Source of the DNA: Methylobacter sp.
GTDB lineage: Bacteria > Pseudomonadota > Gammaproteobacteria > Methylococcales > Methylomonadaceae
DNA length: 64,000 bases
Direction of reading: 5' to 3'
Assembly: GCA_026399025.1 (NCBI GenBank)
Contig: JAPLRU010000073.1
Span: forward strand, 28,596-92,595
Position 1 is the stretch's first letter, and each line of letters opens with the position of its first letter. The position numbers were made by a program, and so were the translations under genes. Below the pieces are notes generated by a model. It saw nothing but the letters and a program-made list of their open reading frames with translations, did no database searches and was not told the origin of the DNA. Positions 1 to 8,279 of this stretch are shown piece after piece.

Positions 1-591
1 GACCCGAAAATCGGTTTTTTCCAATTTAAACCAAGATGTTGAAAAATCGGGTGTGAGATTCAACGCGCTTTCAACGCCGCCGACTAACGAACCGCGCAAC
101 GATTGAACGTGATCGATTTGCAGCGGTCGTCCGCCATAAATTTCAACACTTAAGGGCTTTGAAAATTGATATTTTGCGGTCGCGCCATCGACTAAATACA
201 GCCCCAAATTATCGCTTTTTTCAAAACGTCCACCCCGCAAAGTCACAGGCAAAAAATCAAAGCTTTTTTCCGCATAGGCCTGATAAAGTTGTTGTTTATC
301 GCGGTAAATATCGGTGCTTAAGCGGCTGACCGCGCTAAATTGCGCATTTAATTTTTGATTGGGATTGTTATAAACCAATGTTCCCCACGCTTCGCCGGTG
401 TAATCGCCCTCTTCTATGTTGTAACGGTTATCTGTTTGCATTTTTGTACGCAGGGAACCCCGCCAACTGTCGTTTTGATCGGAGGCGAACGAACTTGTTG
501 CTAATACCGACAACAAAGCAAATCCCAAAAAGGGGGCTTTCTTTCCCCCCCCTTTTTTGAAGGGGGGCTGGGGGGGATTTGCTTTAATCAT
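1..591 (-). CDS. Outer-membrane beta-barrel-like protein (C-terminus outside window)
   Basis: This reading frame runs off the left edge, so only about 197 N-terminal residues are visible. I see an N-terminal export signal (hydrophobic stretch around residues 21-36 ending in SSFAS), then alternating polar/hydrophobic strands rich in Tyr, Arg and Gly, as in outer-membrane barrels. The ATG at 591 overlaps the end of the preceding 77-residue gene by 8 nt, which suggests translational coupling. Its first residues (roughly 5-16, NPPQPPFKKGGG) are the translation of a G-rich palindromic repeat, so a dispersed repeat appears to have become part of the signal peptide n-region. Position behind a multihaem cytochrome suggests the barrel half of a porin-cytochrome conduit, but that is inference; no specific family was recognised. 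Confidence 0.6.
   Translation of the reverse strand, partial: MIKANPPQPPFKKGGGKKAPFLGFALLSVLATSSFASDQNDSWRGSLRTKMQTDNRYNIEEGDYTGEAWGTLVYNNPNQKLNAQFSAVSRLSTDIYRDKQQLYQAYAEKSFDFLPVTLRGGRFEKSDNLGLYLVDGATAKYQFSKPLSVEIYGGRPLQIDHVQSLRGSLVGGVESALNLTPDFSTSWFKLEKTDFRV
541..580. repeat. C/G-rich palindromic repeat inside a signal peptide
   Basis: A run of C (544-552) followed by TTTTTTGA and a run of G (562-567, 571-576) forms a hairpin. It is read as NPPQPPFKKGGG at the start of the minus-strand barrel gene. This peptide string is a known tell-tale of a dispersed repeat in several bacterial genomes. Confidence 0.6.
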
Positions 592-817
592 TCCTTGTAC
601 AAATTTCGAACGGCTCAAGCCCTTGTTCGCGTTGTTCACGACGTTTTTTGAGCGCTAAACCGGTAAACGTTGCCACCGCAATAACGCAACTTCCGCAACC
701 CGCGCATGTTCCGATCTTCGGCACAGTGCAAGCGGTCGCTAATAATCCCTGACTTAAGGCAACGCCTGAACCGGTCAACCAAGGCAACGATTGGGCTAAT
801 AAAGCGGAAGGTTTCAT
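584..817 (-). CDS. Small membrane peptide with a Cys cluster (77 aa)
   Basis: A 77-residue ORF locked between two genes: its ATG overlaps the TGA of the multihaem cytochrome (ATGA) and its TAA lies inside the start of the barrel gene. It has a hydrophobic N-terminal half, then a Cys cluster (T-C-A-G-C-G-S-C, about residues 37-44), a second hydrophobic segment (about 45-56) and a strongly basic tail (KKRREQRE). The tight overlaps argue that it is a real gene of this operon. The Cys spacing could bind metal or form disulfides, but no haem motif (CxxCH) is present. Family not recognised. Confidence 0.55.
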   Translation of the reverse strand: MKPSALLAQSLPWLTGSGVALSQGLLATACTVPKIGTCAGCGSCVIAVATFTGLALKKRREQREQGLEPFEICTRND

Positions 818-3471
818 TGTTTTAAATCCACTAAAACGGCGCGTTTAGGTAAGCGCGTCAGCGATACAATAACGTAATTCGATTTTACGGCGATAATTTC
901 GGCAGGAACCCGCGTTTTAGGCGGGTTAATAATGTTGCCGCTCACCAAATTCACCGCAAATAACGCTACTTCGTTCGGCGCGCCGGCGTAGCCGTCATAA
1001 GGCAATTTGATAAACAATTTTTCGTTGCCGAGCGAACAAATCAGCTCATCGTTTAAACAGCGCGATTGAAAATAAAACACCGGACTTGAAAGCTCGCCTT
1101 GCGGTAACTTGCCGATTCTTTTATTGCCTGGAAACACAAAACGCGTCCAATCGGAGGCGATAACGTCAAAACGATAATTCGACAAAATATCTTTATTGGC
1201 ATTGGTATAATTCGCGGCAAACCACATATTTTTTACGTTGTTGCCGGTCGAATTGTTTTTGAACACAAACAATTTTCGTGTCCATTGCGCGCTTAATGTC
1301 GTTTGTAAAGCTGTTTCGTCAGGTAACAATTCTTTAATAACTTCATCTCGTCCGACCACTCTAAATTCACCCGACAGCGCGTCGATTCTGTTGCTTTGTA
1401 ATTGGCTGGTGAACGGATTTAATTTGGTTTCGTATAAAACATCATTGATGTTTTCGACAATTTTGCCGTCGTTCGACAGCTTGAAATACGGCATCGCTAA
1501 TTTCACCACGCCTTCTTTGATGAGTTTTGGATAGGCTAAGGTGTCGTTTAATTCGGCGACAACACGGATATTTTGTTTACCTAAAATGCCTGTCACTACC
1601 GAACTGATTGAACCGTTACTTTTTCTGTCGTGACAATCCGTGCAAGGCATCGTGTCCGCAACGGGGCGGGTGTTGTGACTGATCAAATAGTCATTGGTTT
1701 CCGTCCAAATCATTTGTGCGTTAGGTTTTTGAAAACCTGACGCTTTGAGCAAATCATCGAAACGCGCTTTTAAATCCTTCACGTCTTGATAACTTTTCGG
1801 CTCGCTGTCCACGCCATTGGTAACCGACAAACGTTCAGCGCGGGTTAAAAAACGCTGATTGGTACTGTCAATCCAGTAATAACGACTCGCCGGGTTATAG
1901 GGCATGATGCGTGATTTTCCATCTTCACTGATACGATAACGAAACCGCGGTTTGAGCGGTTTATCTTGATCCGCAAGTTTGGTAATGTGGCAGGTCTGAC
2001 ACGCGACGGCGTTGAAATGTACTTGCACCACGCGATCAAGCGTCCGTTCGATATAACCTTCCATATCGCCGCGCGTTCGCCACAGTTCACGATGAGCATC
2101 AAGAAGCGTCGCTTGTCCTGAATGCGGCAACGCAGGTTTTTCAATGCTTCCGTAAGTTGTGCCGCCGTGACAATGCTCACATGACAACGGTTTGGGCTGA
2201 TTATTCAAATCCCGGCGCACATCCTCATCTGAAAAACCCGTTAAAAAATTATGGTCGGCACTTAAATCCAGCGGCGTGTTGTAATAATTTTTCGCGTGAC
2301 AGGCTTCGCAGTTTTCAATCGAACGAGCCACGCCTTTTTCCGTCCACGATTTACCTTTATGAACATCGTCGCGTGGATCGACCACATTGTCTTCAACTTT
2401 CGCCGCATCGCCGAAACCATAAAAACCGCGTCTTTTTTCGCTGGTCGAATGACACAGCATACAATTTTCGCTGGCTGGAAAACGCAGCATCGGAATTTGT
2501 ACGTCGCCATTGGCATTAAAGGCGGATTCGTTCCACTTCAACACGGGTTCTGCATTTGTAGGCGTTTCAAGTGTGGCTAAGGCTTGACCGTCGGCGTTAG
2601 CGGGCGACATGTTTAAAAACGCTAAAATCGCCGAATTCGCATAACGAAACCAACCGTTTTTGATAATTTGCGAGTTACGTTGGCTTTTCCAATCGCTAAC
2701 GGGGCGTTTGAATTTAGACAAATCCGCGTGACAAATCAGGCAATCGGCTTCAATCACCCCACTTGCTTTCCAATCCCATTGTTCGAGTTTTTTGTTATTC
2801 CATTCGAAATAATCACCGTCTAAAAATGAAACGGCATTTTCAGGTTGCATGTCGTAACGATGTCCGGCTCTATCTTTTTCGGCAAAACCACCACCCGCAT
2901 GACATTCTTCGCAATTTTTAATCAAGCCGACTGCGCCGTAATCCAAAAAATCGGTTTCTTTTAGATTCGTTTTTTTGCTTAACCACGAAGGATTATTGTC
3001 ATTTTGGCAACTGTACCCGCCGAAATAAGCGGGCGAGGTCAGTGCCGTTAAACCACGGCGCAAACCGAAATTATCGTCGCTTTCATCGCGGCCCATTTCA
3101 AAATGGTAAGCATGACCGATTTTGTCGATGTCGTGACAACCCGCCCCGCCGCCGCAACTGGTATGCGTACTGTAAGGTTTTTGGGAATCTAAAACGTGTT
3201 GGCCGTTTTCATCAAGCAATGGAATCGCGGGGTGAATACGTGGTAAATCAACGCTGTTTTCAACAATTGGATTGGTCACGACAGGCGTTTGTGTAACAGG
3301 GGGTGTTACTACAGGAGGTGTTATTACAGGCGGTGTTACTACAGGTTCGGGGTCAAAATTGTAAATAGGCGTGTAATCGGACAAATCTTCACCGTCATCG
3401 GCTAACAAAATTGCAAGCGGAAAAAACAAAAATAGGCTTGTGAAAAAAATCTGCCAAATAACGGGGCGCAT
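814..3471 (-). CDS. Periplasmic/surface multihaem c-type cytochrome (885 aa)
   Basis: N-terminal signal peptide (about residues 1-24, ending LLA-DD), then a Pro/Thr/Val-rich linker with repeated TPPV units (about 43-66). Seven canonical CxxCH haem sites start near residues 187, 244, 337, 388, 431, 491 and 610. An eighth, atypical CX5CH site (Cys106 to His113) precedes them. Residues beyond about 615 hold no haem motif and form a separate C-terminal domain of about 270 residues. First gene of a three-gene operon with the Cys peptide and barrel protein, and divergent from another multihaem cytochrome. The likely role is electron transfer across or on the cell envelope; the partner and substrate are unknown. 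The start ATG has no strong Shine-Dalgarno sequence. Confidence 0.8.
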   Translation of the reverse strand: MRPVIWQIFFTSLFLFFPLAILLADDGEDLSDYTPIYNFDPEPVVTPPVITPPVVTPPVTQTPVVTNPIVENSVDLPRIHPAIPLLDENGQHVLDSQKPYSTHTSCGGGAGCHDIDKIGHAYHFEMGRDESDDNFGLRRGLTALTSPAYFGGYSCQNDNNPSWLSKKTNLKETDFLDYGAVGLIKNCEECHAGGGFAEKDRAGHRYDMQPENAVSFLDGDYFEWNNKKLEQWDWKASGVIEADCLICHADLSKFKRPVSDWKSQRNSQIIKNGWFRYANSAILAFLNMSPANADGQALATLETPTNAEPVLKWNESAFNANGDVQIPMLRFPASENCMLCHSTSEKRRGFYGFGDAAKVEDNVVDPRDDVHKGKSWTEKGVARSIENCEACHAKNYYNTPLDLSADHNFLTGFSDEDVRRDLNNQPKPLSCEHCHGGTTYGSIEKPALPHSGQATLLDAHRELWRTRGDMEGYIERTLDRVVQVHFNAVACQTCHITKLADQDKPLKPRFRYRISEDGKSRIMPYNPASRYYWIDSTNQRFLTRAERLSVTNGVDSEPKSYQDVKDLKARFDDLLKASGFQKPNAQMIWTETNDYLISHNTRPVADTMPCTDCHDRKSNGSISSVVTGILGKQNIRVVAELNDTLAYPKLIKEGVVKLAMPYFKLSNDGKIVENINDVLYETKLNPFTSQLQSNRIDALSGEFRVVGRDEVIKELLPDETALQTTLSAQWTRKLFVFKNNSTGNNVKNMWFAANYTNANKDILSNYRFDVIASDWTRFVFPGNKRIGKLPQGELSSPVFYFQSRCLNDELICSLGNEKLFIKLPYDGYAGAPNEVALFAVNLVSGNIINPPKTRVPAEIIAVKSNYVIVSLTRLPKRAVLVDLKQ

Positions 3472-3603
3472 TAGAATTTGTTTTTAAAAGAAAAATTTGA
3501 ATGATGAAAGCAGAATTCGCGCCAATAAAGTAAAAAACAAACTAAATAAATAGGTTATTCAGTATTTTTTGGTTTTTAACAGCACTGCTTTTGCTTGAAT
3601 CGT

Positions 3604-3643
3604 GGCATATCACACAGTTTTTTAAAAAAGTATGCGATATGCC
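3604..3643. promoter_or_regulatory. 40-bp near-palindrome between divergent cytochrome genes
   Basis: Arms GGCATATC and GATATGCC flank an inner A/T-rich core; 17 of 20 positions per half match. The same palindrome recurs at 14865-14904 upstream of the paralogous cytochrome at 15036. Candidate operator for both, or a dispersed palindromic repeat. Confidence 0.5.
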
Positions 3644-3653
3644 GCACTGTTAC

Positions 3654-3674
3654 GAATATTATTGAATAATATTC
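3654..3674. promoter_or_regulatory. AT-rich perfect palindrome
   Basis: GAATATTATT, one central G, then AATAATATTC: 10-bp perfect arms, 10 bp after the 40-bp palindrome in the same divergent intergenic region. Possible regulator site; function unknown. Confidence 0.35.
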
Positions 3675-3730
3675 ATAATACACTGAGTTTAAATATATTT
3701 TTAAGGGGTGCAATTGTTGCTAGTTAAAAC

Positions 3731-3757
3731 CGTTGCCGGTTATCGGCAGCGTTTTTT
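3731..3757 (+). terminator. Terminator-like hairpin in the leader of the 979-aa cytochrome
   Basis: CGTTGCCG and CGGCAGCG form an 8-bp stem (one G-U) with a 5-nt loop, followed by TTTTTT. The nearest upstream gene points away, so this lies in the 5' leader of the cytochrome at 3835. Candidate attenuator. Confidence 0.5.
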
Positions 3758-3776
3758 ACCCAAAACTATTAACTAG

Positions 3777-3808
3777 GGTAACTACGGATTGAAGGCTGAG
3801 TAGTTACC
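3777..3808. promoter_or_regulatory. Inverted repeat just upstream of the ribosome binding site
   Basis: GGTAACTAC and GTAGTTACC are perfect 9-bp arms separated by 14 nt, ending 16 nt before the AGGAGG of the gene at 3835. It could form an RNA hairpin next to the leader terminator-like structure, or be a protein site. Confidence 0.4.
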
Positions 3809-3834
3809 AACCCATTCAAAATTCAGGAGGGCTT

Positions 3835-6774
3835 ATGCCCAATAATAAAATACCGCCACGGCAAGAGCGCAGGATTGGTTTGATTGCGCTCATGCCGGTT
3901 GTGGCAACAATGGCAATCGCAGCGCCGGTTGTTCAAGCGGCAGCCAATGCGAAAGCGCCAACGTGTAAGATTCTTTCACCCAAAACGGGCATTGTGTTTA
4001 GTGCGAATCAAGATGTTTCTTTTGCCGCACAAGCGACTTTAAAAGACGCAAGCGCCAAACCTTTGAGATATGAATGGGATTTTTCGGGCGGCGTTTTTGG
4101 TGAGCTGATTCCAAACACCAATCCGCCCGCTTATAAGCGTCCCGAAGGTTTAAAAACCACGGTGCAATTCGTTCGTGATAATGCAACTTACAAAGTACAT
4201 TTCAGCGCAATGGATGCACAAAATCGCCGTTGTGAATCCGTTATTGATGTTGTAGTCGGTACCTTGCCCAAAGGCTTGCCTGATATTTCAAAAATGGCGA
4301 CGGATGCGCAAAAAAGTGCGCCGAAAAAAGGCAGTGAACTCGCCGGCAAAAAAAATGACGTGGTTGTGTTGCCGTTTGAAGAATGGACATATCAAAATTG
4401 GAGCGATATGCAATTTCGCGATAATGGCTATAGTTCGGCATCGCCCGCTGTTAATAATCTAAAAGCGTATGCGTTTAAAAAAGATCGTTTACCCGTGTTT
4501 TTAGATGACACCGCTGTGGAATTGCGTTATTCCGCCGCCTCAAATCCGGTCGATCCAGTCGGTAAAGATTCAATCAACACTACCAGTCAAAATTACCCAT
4601 TAACGGCGGATCTAATCGATGCCGTCATTCAAAAAACCGATATGTGGCAGTTGCCGCCTCCACGTCCGGATTCTGAAAAGGCAGATGGTTATTTTGCTTG
4701 TTCATGGGCGATGACGGGTTATTGGGGAGCATACGGTTGTGGCGCCGCTCAAGGATTGCCAACGGTTGACGAAGGCTATTTCAAAGCAAAATTGGATGAT
4801 GCTACAAAAAAGGTGGCGCCTGATGATCCGAATAATCCCGAACACGGCTTGTTCATGCCTGGAAAAACGAACCCCTATGTCACAAACACGGCGCAAGCGT
4901 TTTCGCAATATCAACCGGACGCTCAAATCTTTGCCGCCAATTTTTTGCCCGTTACCGATATTGATGACAAAGGGCGCGTCAATCCCTTTCCTTTATGGCG
5001 TGTTGAAGCCGTTGATAAAGGGTCGAAAAAAGTGCTTGCCAAAACCGATGCCGTGACCGGCACAAGCAAGGATTTTCATTGCAGCGGCTGTCACGAAAAA
5101 GGCAAAATTGCCGCAAATCCAAACGCGCCTCACACAAAAGAAGCGTTTAATTCCAGTGCATGGGCTAAGTTTGCTGAAAAACAAACACCTACTCCCGCCG
5201 ATAAAGTTTTGAGCAAACCGAAATTTTTCAGCGTTGCGGATTTTAAAGGCAAGGAAAACAGTTTATTTGATCAGGAATATGCGGCAGCGTTGAACTATTC
5301 GAGCATTCATCAGTTCTACGACAAAATCTCTTTTCTCGATGACATGTTAAACGTTGATCGTGCCTTGGATGATAACGGCAAAGTCAGAAAAGACACGCCC
5401 AAACCGTGTTATGGCTGCCATGCTACGGCGATAAGTTTCAGCCCATTCAAAAATCCGTGGTGGGATGAGGAAGGCTTCAAAGTCAACGAACCTATTTACG
5501 CACCGAGTTATTCCATTGCGATGCACCGCTTTCATGGCGAATTGCAATACAACGATAAAAAAACCGATATTGTCCGTGACAAAACAGGCAAATTTGTGCG
5601 TTGGGATTGGAAAACGAAAGGAACGAATAACTCGGATAAAAGTTTATTCCCCATTTTCGACAAACAAGGCAAACAGCGTCCGATGGAAGATAACTGTTTG
5701 AAATGTCACAGCGGGCACCGTGAACAGTTGTATCGTGACCGAATGTACACGGCCGGCGTGAGTTGTTTCGATTGTCATGGCGATATGTTGGCAATGGGTC
5801 AAGCCTTCCCTAAAAATTACCTGAGCAACAAAGCCAAACTGGGTTCAACCGAGCGTGACGATTATCGCGTGCCTTGGTATGACGAACCTGATTGCGGTTC
5901 GTGTCATGTGGGTAACGCGAATATCGGCAAAGATAAAAAGAATGGCTTTTTCAGTGCCGGCATTATGGCAAAAGCATTTGATGCGACTGATTTATCCGCA
6001 ACACCGCGCCTTGTAGATAAAGAAAATCCCGACACGCAACGATTCACTGCCGCGCCGATAGAAAACTATAAGGCGAAGTTTGAAACGGATTTTTATTACA
6101 ACATCGACGAAAAAGGCGATTTCCAAACCAAAAAAGTTGATACCAAAGTCGATGCGGCATTGTTCCGTGAAGGTAAGGACAGACATGGTAACGTGGCTTG
6201 CGCGGCGTGTCATGGCGCGGCTCATGCGGTGTGGCCAAATCGTGACCCTAACGCGAATGACAATGTCGCGGCGTTGCAATTGCAAGGTCACACAGGAACG
6301 ATTTTGGAATGTAATGTTTGCCACAGCGCGGATTCATTCAAAAATGAAGCCGATTTGGACGGTGGTCAATACAGTGGCGATATAACCGTTGGCATTCTCG
6401 GTGGCCCTCATAATATGCATCCGGTTAACGATCCGTATTGGTGGAAAGATTCAAAATCGCCAACCGATGAGAATGTTTTAGACGGTAAAACCTATGGTGG
6501 CTGGCATAATAATTATGCTCAAAAAGCGGGCGCGAAAGATGAAGATCAATGCGCAGCTTGTCATGGCAATGACCACAAAGGAACTCGCTTGTCAAAAACA
6601 CCTGTCGATAGAACCTTTGATTTCAGCAACTTTGATTTTGCCCGATTACAAAAAGCAGGTTTCAAAGACAAAGTGATTAAAGTTGCGGCAGGAACGGCCA
6701 TTGGTTGCGATACTTGCCATAGTATTGAAACCAGTTGTGTGAATTCGCCGGCGGGTAGCGCGTGCGGCATTTAA
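3835..6774 (+). CDS. Nine-haem c-type cytochrome with N-terminal PKD/Ig-like domain (979 aa)
   Basis: Strong AGGAGG precedes the ATG. A signal peptide (basic start, then a hydrophobic stretch ending about residue 36, VQAAA) is followed by a beta-rich PKD-like domain (about 40-145). Nine CxxCH motifs start near residues 416, 525, 621, 644, 687, 789, 826, 906 and 958. It is a paralogue of the 1252-residue protein at 15036: shared blocks include the DDTAVELRYSAASN-type segment, DEPDCGSCHVG, CHG-AHA-WPN and KGTRLSKT. Large surface multihaem cytochromes are known from methanotrophs such as Methylococcus, where some respond to copper; that this belongs to that group is inference. Closed by an intrinsic terminator at 6822. 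Confidence 0.85.
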   Translation: MPNNKIPPRQERRIGLIALMPVVATMAIAAPVVQAAANAKAPTCKILSPKTGIVFSANQDVSFAAQATLKDASAKPLRYEWDFSGGVFGELIPNTNPPAYKRPEGLKTTVQFVRDNATYKVHFSAMDAQNRRCESVIDVVVGTLPKGLPDISKMATDAQKSAPKKGSELAGKKNDVVVLPFEEWTYQNWSDMQFRDNGYSSASPAVNNLKAYAFKKDRLPVFLDDTAVELRYSAASNPVDPVGKDSINTTSQNYPLTADLIDAVIQKTDMWQLPPPRPDSEKADGYFACSWAMTGYWGAYGCGAAQGLPTVDEGYFKAKLDDATKKVAPDDPNNPEHGLFMPGKTNPYVTNTAQAFSQYQPDAQIFAANFLPVTDIDDKGRVNPFPLWRVEAVDKGSKKVLAKTDAVTGTSKDFHCSGCHEKGKIAANPNAPHTKEAFNSSAWAKFAEKQTPTPADKVLSKPKFFSVADFKGKENSLFDQEYAAALNYSSIHQFYDKISFLDDMLNVDRALDDNGKVRKDTPKPCYGCHATAISFSPFKNPWWDEEGFKVNEPIYAPSYSIAMHRFHGELQYNDKKTDIVRDKTGKFVRWDWKTKGTNNSDKSLFPIFDKQGKQRPMEDNCLKCHSGHREQLYRDRMYTAGVSCFDCHGDMLAMGQAFPKNYLSNKAKLGSTERDDYRVPWYDEPDCGSCHVGNANIGKDKKNGFFSAGIMAKAFDATDLSATPRLVDKENPDTQRFTAAPIENYKAKFETDFYYNIDEKGDFQTKKVDTKVDAALFREGKDRHGNVACAACHGAAHAVWPNRDPNANDNVAALQLQGHTGTILECNVCHSADSFKNEADLDGGQYSGDITVGILGGPHNMHPVNDPYWWKDSKSPTDENVLDGKTYGGWHNNYAQKAGAKDEDQCAACHGNDHKGTRLSKTPVDRTFDFSNFDFARLQKAGFKDKVIKVAAGTAIGCDTCHSIETSCVNSPAGSACGI

Positions 6775-6821
6775 CGAAATAACGCACGTTACGCTGTCGT
6801 TCAAACGGACGGTTTAAAAAG

Positions 6822-6851
6822 AATGGAGTCTGGTTTTTAGACTCCATTTTT
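6822..6851 (+). terminator. Intrinsic terminator after the nine-haem cytochrome
   Basis: Perfect 10-bp stem AATGGAGTCT/AGACTCCATT with a 7-nt loop and a T tract. A diverged copy with the same AAAAAGAA lead-in lies at 14813. Confidence 0.85.
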
Positions 6852-6861
6852 ATGCTGGATA

Positions 6862-6909
6862 GGAAGCTGGAGCTTCCAAGACTGCGTTCCCAAGCTGAGC
6901 TTGGGAACG
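6862..6909. repeat. Two adjacent palindromes (repeat element)
   Basis: GGAAGCTGGAGCTTCC (6862-6877) and CGTTCCCAAGCT-g-AGCTTGGGAACG (6885-6909, 12-bp perfect arms). Related GTTCCCAAGC/GGAAGCTCC strings occur at 21570-21800. The rest of the 6775-7091 gap shows nothing else clear. Confidence 0.6.
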
Positions 6910-7091
6910 AGCGAATCAGTGCCAGAAAATCAAAAAACATTAGAATAGTCAAGCAGATAAGCAGCAAACGGTTTATCATCCATTGAAACTGGATTGGTTA
7001 ATCCGATTTATTCGTTAGCGCATTGCGACACTATTTAGCTTAAACACATCCTGGAATTTTAATCAGACATCTAAAACGGGCGAGGTAACAG

Positions 7092-7397
7092 ATGAATTTT
7101 CAATTAGCTATTCAACCGCAAACGGAACAACGGCTAAAAAAAATATTAGCTCATAGTCAAGATATGGAAGTCTTTGCACAAAATATTATTGCCCATCAAA
7201 TTTCCCAATTACAAAAAGGCATATTAAATTTGCAACTGGATTTACTGGAGTTTGAAAAAAAATATCAAATGAGTTCAGAAAGTTTTTATCAAAAATTCTC
7301 TGAGGGTATTTTAGAAGATAATGAAGATTACATGATTTGGTCAGGATTATATGAACTGTATTCTGAAAATCAGCGAAGACTTCGTGAATTAAAATGA
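7092..7397 (+). CDS. TumA-like antitoxin candidate (101 aa)
   Basis: A 101-residue, mostly helical, acidic protein preceded by GAGGT. Its last codons overlap the start of the next gene (ATGA, 4 nt), the usual organisation of toxin-antitoxin pairs. The sequence alone does not show a DNA-binding motif that I recognise. The assignment as antitoxin rests on the partner, which resembles TumE (DUF6516) proteins. It lies just outside the repeat-bounded accessory island. Confidence 0.5.
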   Translation: MNFQLAIQPQTEQRLKKILAHSQDMEVFAQNIIAHQISQLQKGILNLQLDLLEFEKKYQMSSESFYQKFSEGILEDNEDYMIWSGLYELYSENQRRLRELK

Positions 7398-7774
7398 TTG
7401 AGGCGTATTTTATTCAGCTTGAGCAGGTATTACAGGAGTTTCCAAACAGTCGATCTTTATCCCTGACCAAGAAAATCTATAACTTTAATCAGGGGTATAT
7501 CAGTGGTTCAGTTGTTTTTGAAAATAACTGCCGCCTGGATTTTATTGAGGTCAAAAATACCGATACTAAGCCGAAGATAAAATATCGCTACCATTATATG
7601 GACGAGCAGCAGGTGATGGTTTTTCGTTATGATAATGCTCCCCATCATGTTGAAGTTGATACTTTTCCACATCATAAACATGAGGGCGGTGATATTAAAT
7701 CCTGTGTTGAGCCAAACCTTTATGATGTGCTTATGGAAATTGCACAGGGACAGCGCGATAAGGTGCGCATATAA
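7394..7774 (+). CDS. TumE-family (DUF6516) toxin-like protein (126 aa)
   Basis: Length and motifs fit the TumE/DUF6516 family of putative toxins: a beta-rich core with FENNCRLDFIEVK, K-I-K-Y-R-Y-HYMD, then FRYDNAPHH and FPHHKH followed by a short C-terminal helix (SCVEPNLYDVLMEI). Conserved His and Asp residues in HH-V and FPHHKH are probably functional. Translationally coupled to the upstream antitoxin candidate. The toxin target is not known to me. The stop codon lies 6 nt before a dispersed repeat. Confidence 0.7.
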   Translation: MIEAYFIQLEQVLQEFPNSRSLSLTKKIYNFNQGYISGSVVFENNCRLDFIEVKNTDTKPKIKYRYHYMDEQQVMVFRYDNAPHHVEVDTFPHHKHEGGDIKSCVEPNLYDVLMEIAQGQRDKVRI

Positions 7775-7780
7775 CGCGAT

Positions 7781-7865
7781 AGCCCATAGGAGGCGCGACG
7801 CAGGAGGCGCATCATTCGCGAACGATGTCGGCACATCTATAACTTTTACGTATCTTATGGACTTG
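7781..7865 (+). repeat. Dispersed REP-like repeat, left copy flanking the island
   Basis: Begins AGCCCATAGGAGGCGC, contains the near-palindrome CATCATTCGCGAACGATG and ends CTTATGGACTTG. A 98-bp version in the same orientation is at 14657-14754, so the two copies bracket the accessory cassette. Confidence 0.7.
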
Positions 7866-8156
7866 CCCCCCGTTATTTTTTTGATAACAACCCCGCCGAA
7901 CGCCTAGGAGGTTGTCCGAGAACTAACGTTTAACTAATTCGCCTGCTGTTTGCCTACTATATATGGCATATTGAAATATTTAAAAACACTATATATTGAA
8001 GTCAACTGACAGGCATGTTAGTTCTCGGACAGCCTCCTAGTGCGCCCCGTGAAAGTCAAACTCAAAGTCACAGGTGGCTTTCGAGCCATCGGCGGCTCTG
8101 AAGCTATTGGCATCATCCGTTCCATTTGGGAAACCCAACCATCTCAACCCGTTTGA
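7866..8156 (+). pseudogene. IS66-like transposase C-terminal remnant, interrupted by a MITE
   Basis: Reading from about 7865 to the CTAG at 7904-7907 and resuming after 8040 gives a continuous frame: RYFFDNNPAERL, then VRPVKVKLKVTGGFRA, ending ETQPSQPV and a TGA at 8154. The DNNxAER block carrying a catalytic Glu, followed by a basic VK-K-VTGGFR tail, resembles the C-terminus of IS66-type DDE transposases. Removing 7908-8040 (one CTAG kept) restores the frame across the junction. Only about 50 codons remain, and the 5' part is missing. Family call from memory of the motif, so moderate. Confidence 0.5.
7904..8040. mobile_element. MITE-like element with 24-bp terminal inverted repeats
   Basis: CTAGGAGGTTGTCCGAGAAC at the left and its inverse at the right match at 23 of 24 positions; the interior is AT-rich and non-coding. 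CTAG at both ends fits a 4-bp target duplication. The CTAG preference is reported for IS701-family elements, so a parental element of that type is possible. A related element is at 48095-48215. Confidence 0.75.
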
Positions 8157-8173
8157 CGCGCTTCGATTTGGGT

Positions 8174-8191
8174 GGGGGGGTGAGTAGTTAC
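8174..8191 (+). repeat. G-run plus GAGTAGTTAC motif
   Basis: GGGGGGGTGAGTAGTTAC. The inverse (GTAACTACTCCCCCC) occurs at 14589-14603, at the other end of the cassette, and GAGTAGTTAC also at 3798-3807. Confidence 0.4.
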
Positions 8192-8279
8192 AAAATTTCT
8201 TTGTCAGTGATTGTCAGCAGCAAGAATTTTAGTGCAACTATAATCTTAATTTTTATAATTCAAGACAAAGGTACTCACC

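Noticed and set aside
378..560. 60-codon plus-strand ORF at the left edge
   Set aside because: Antisense of the barrel gene; it ends in the C-rich repeat and has no ribosome binding site.
7629..7907. 92-codon plus-strand ORF
   Set aside because: It overlaps the TumE gene, a dispersed repeat and the start of the MITE; its frame is accidental.
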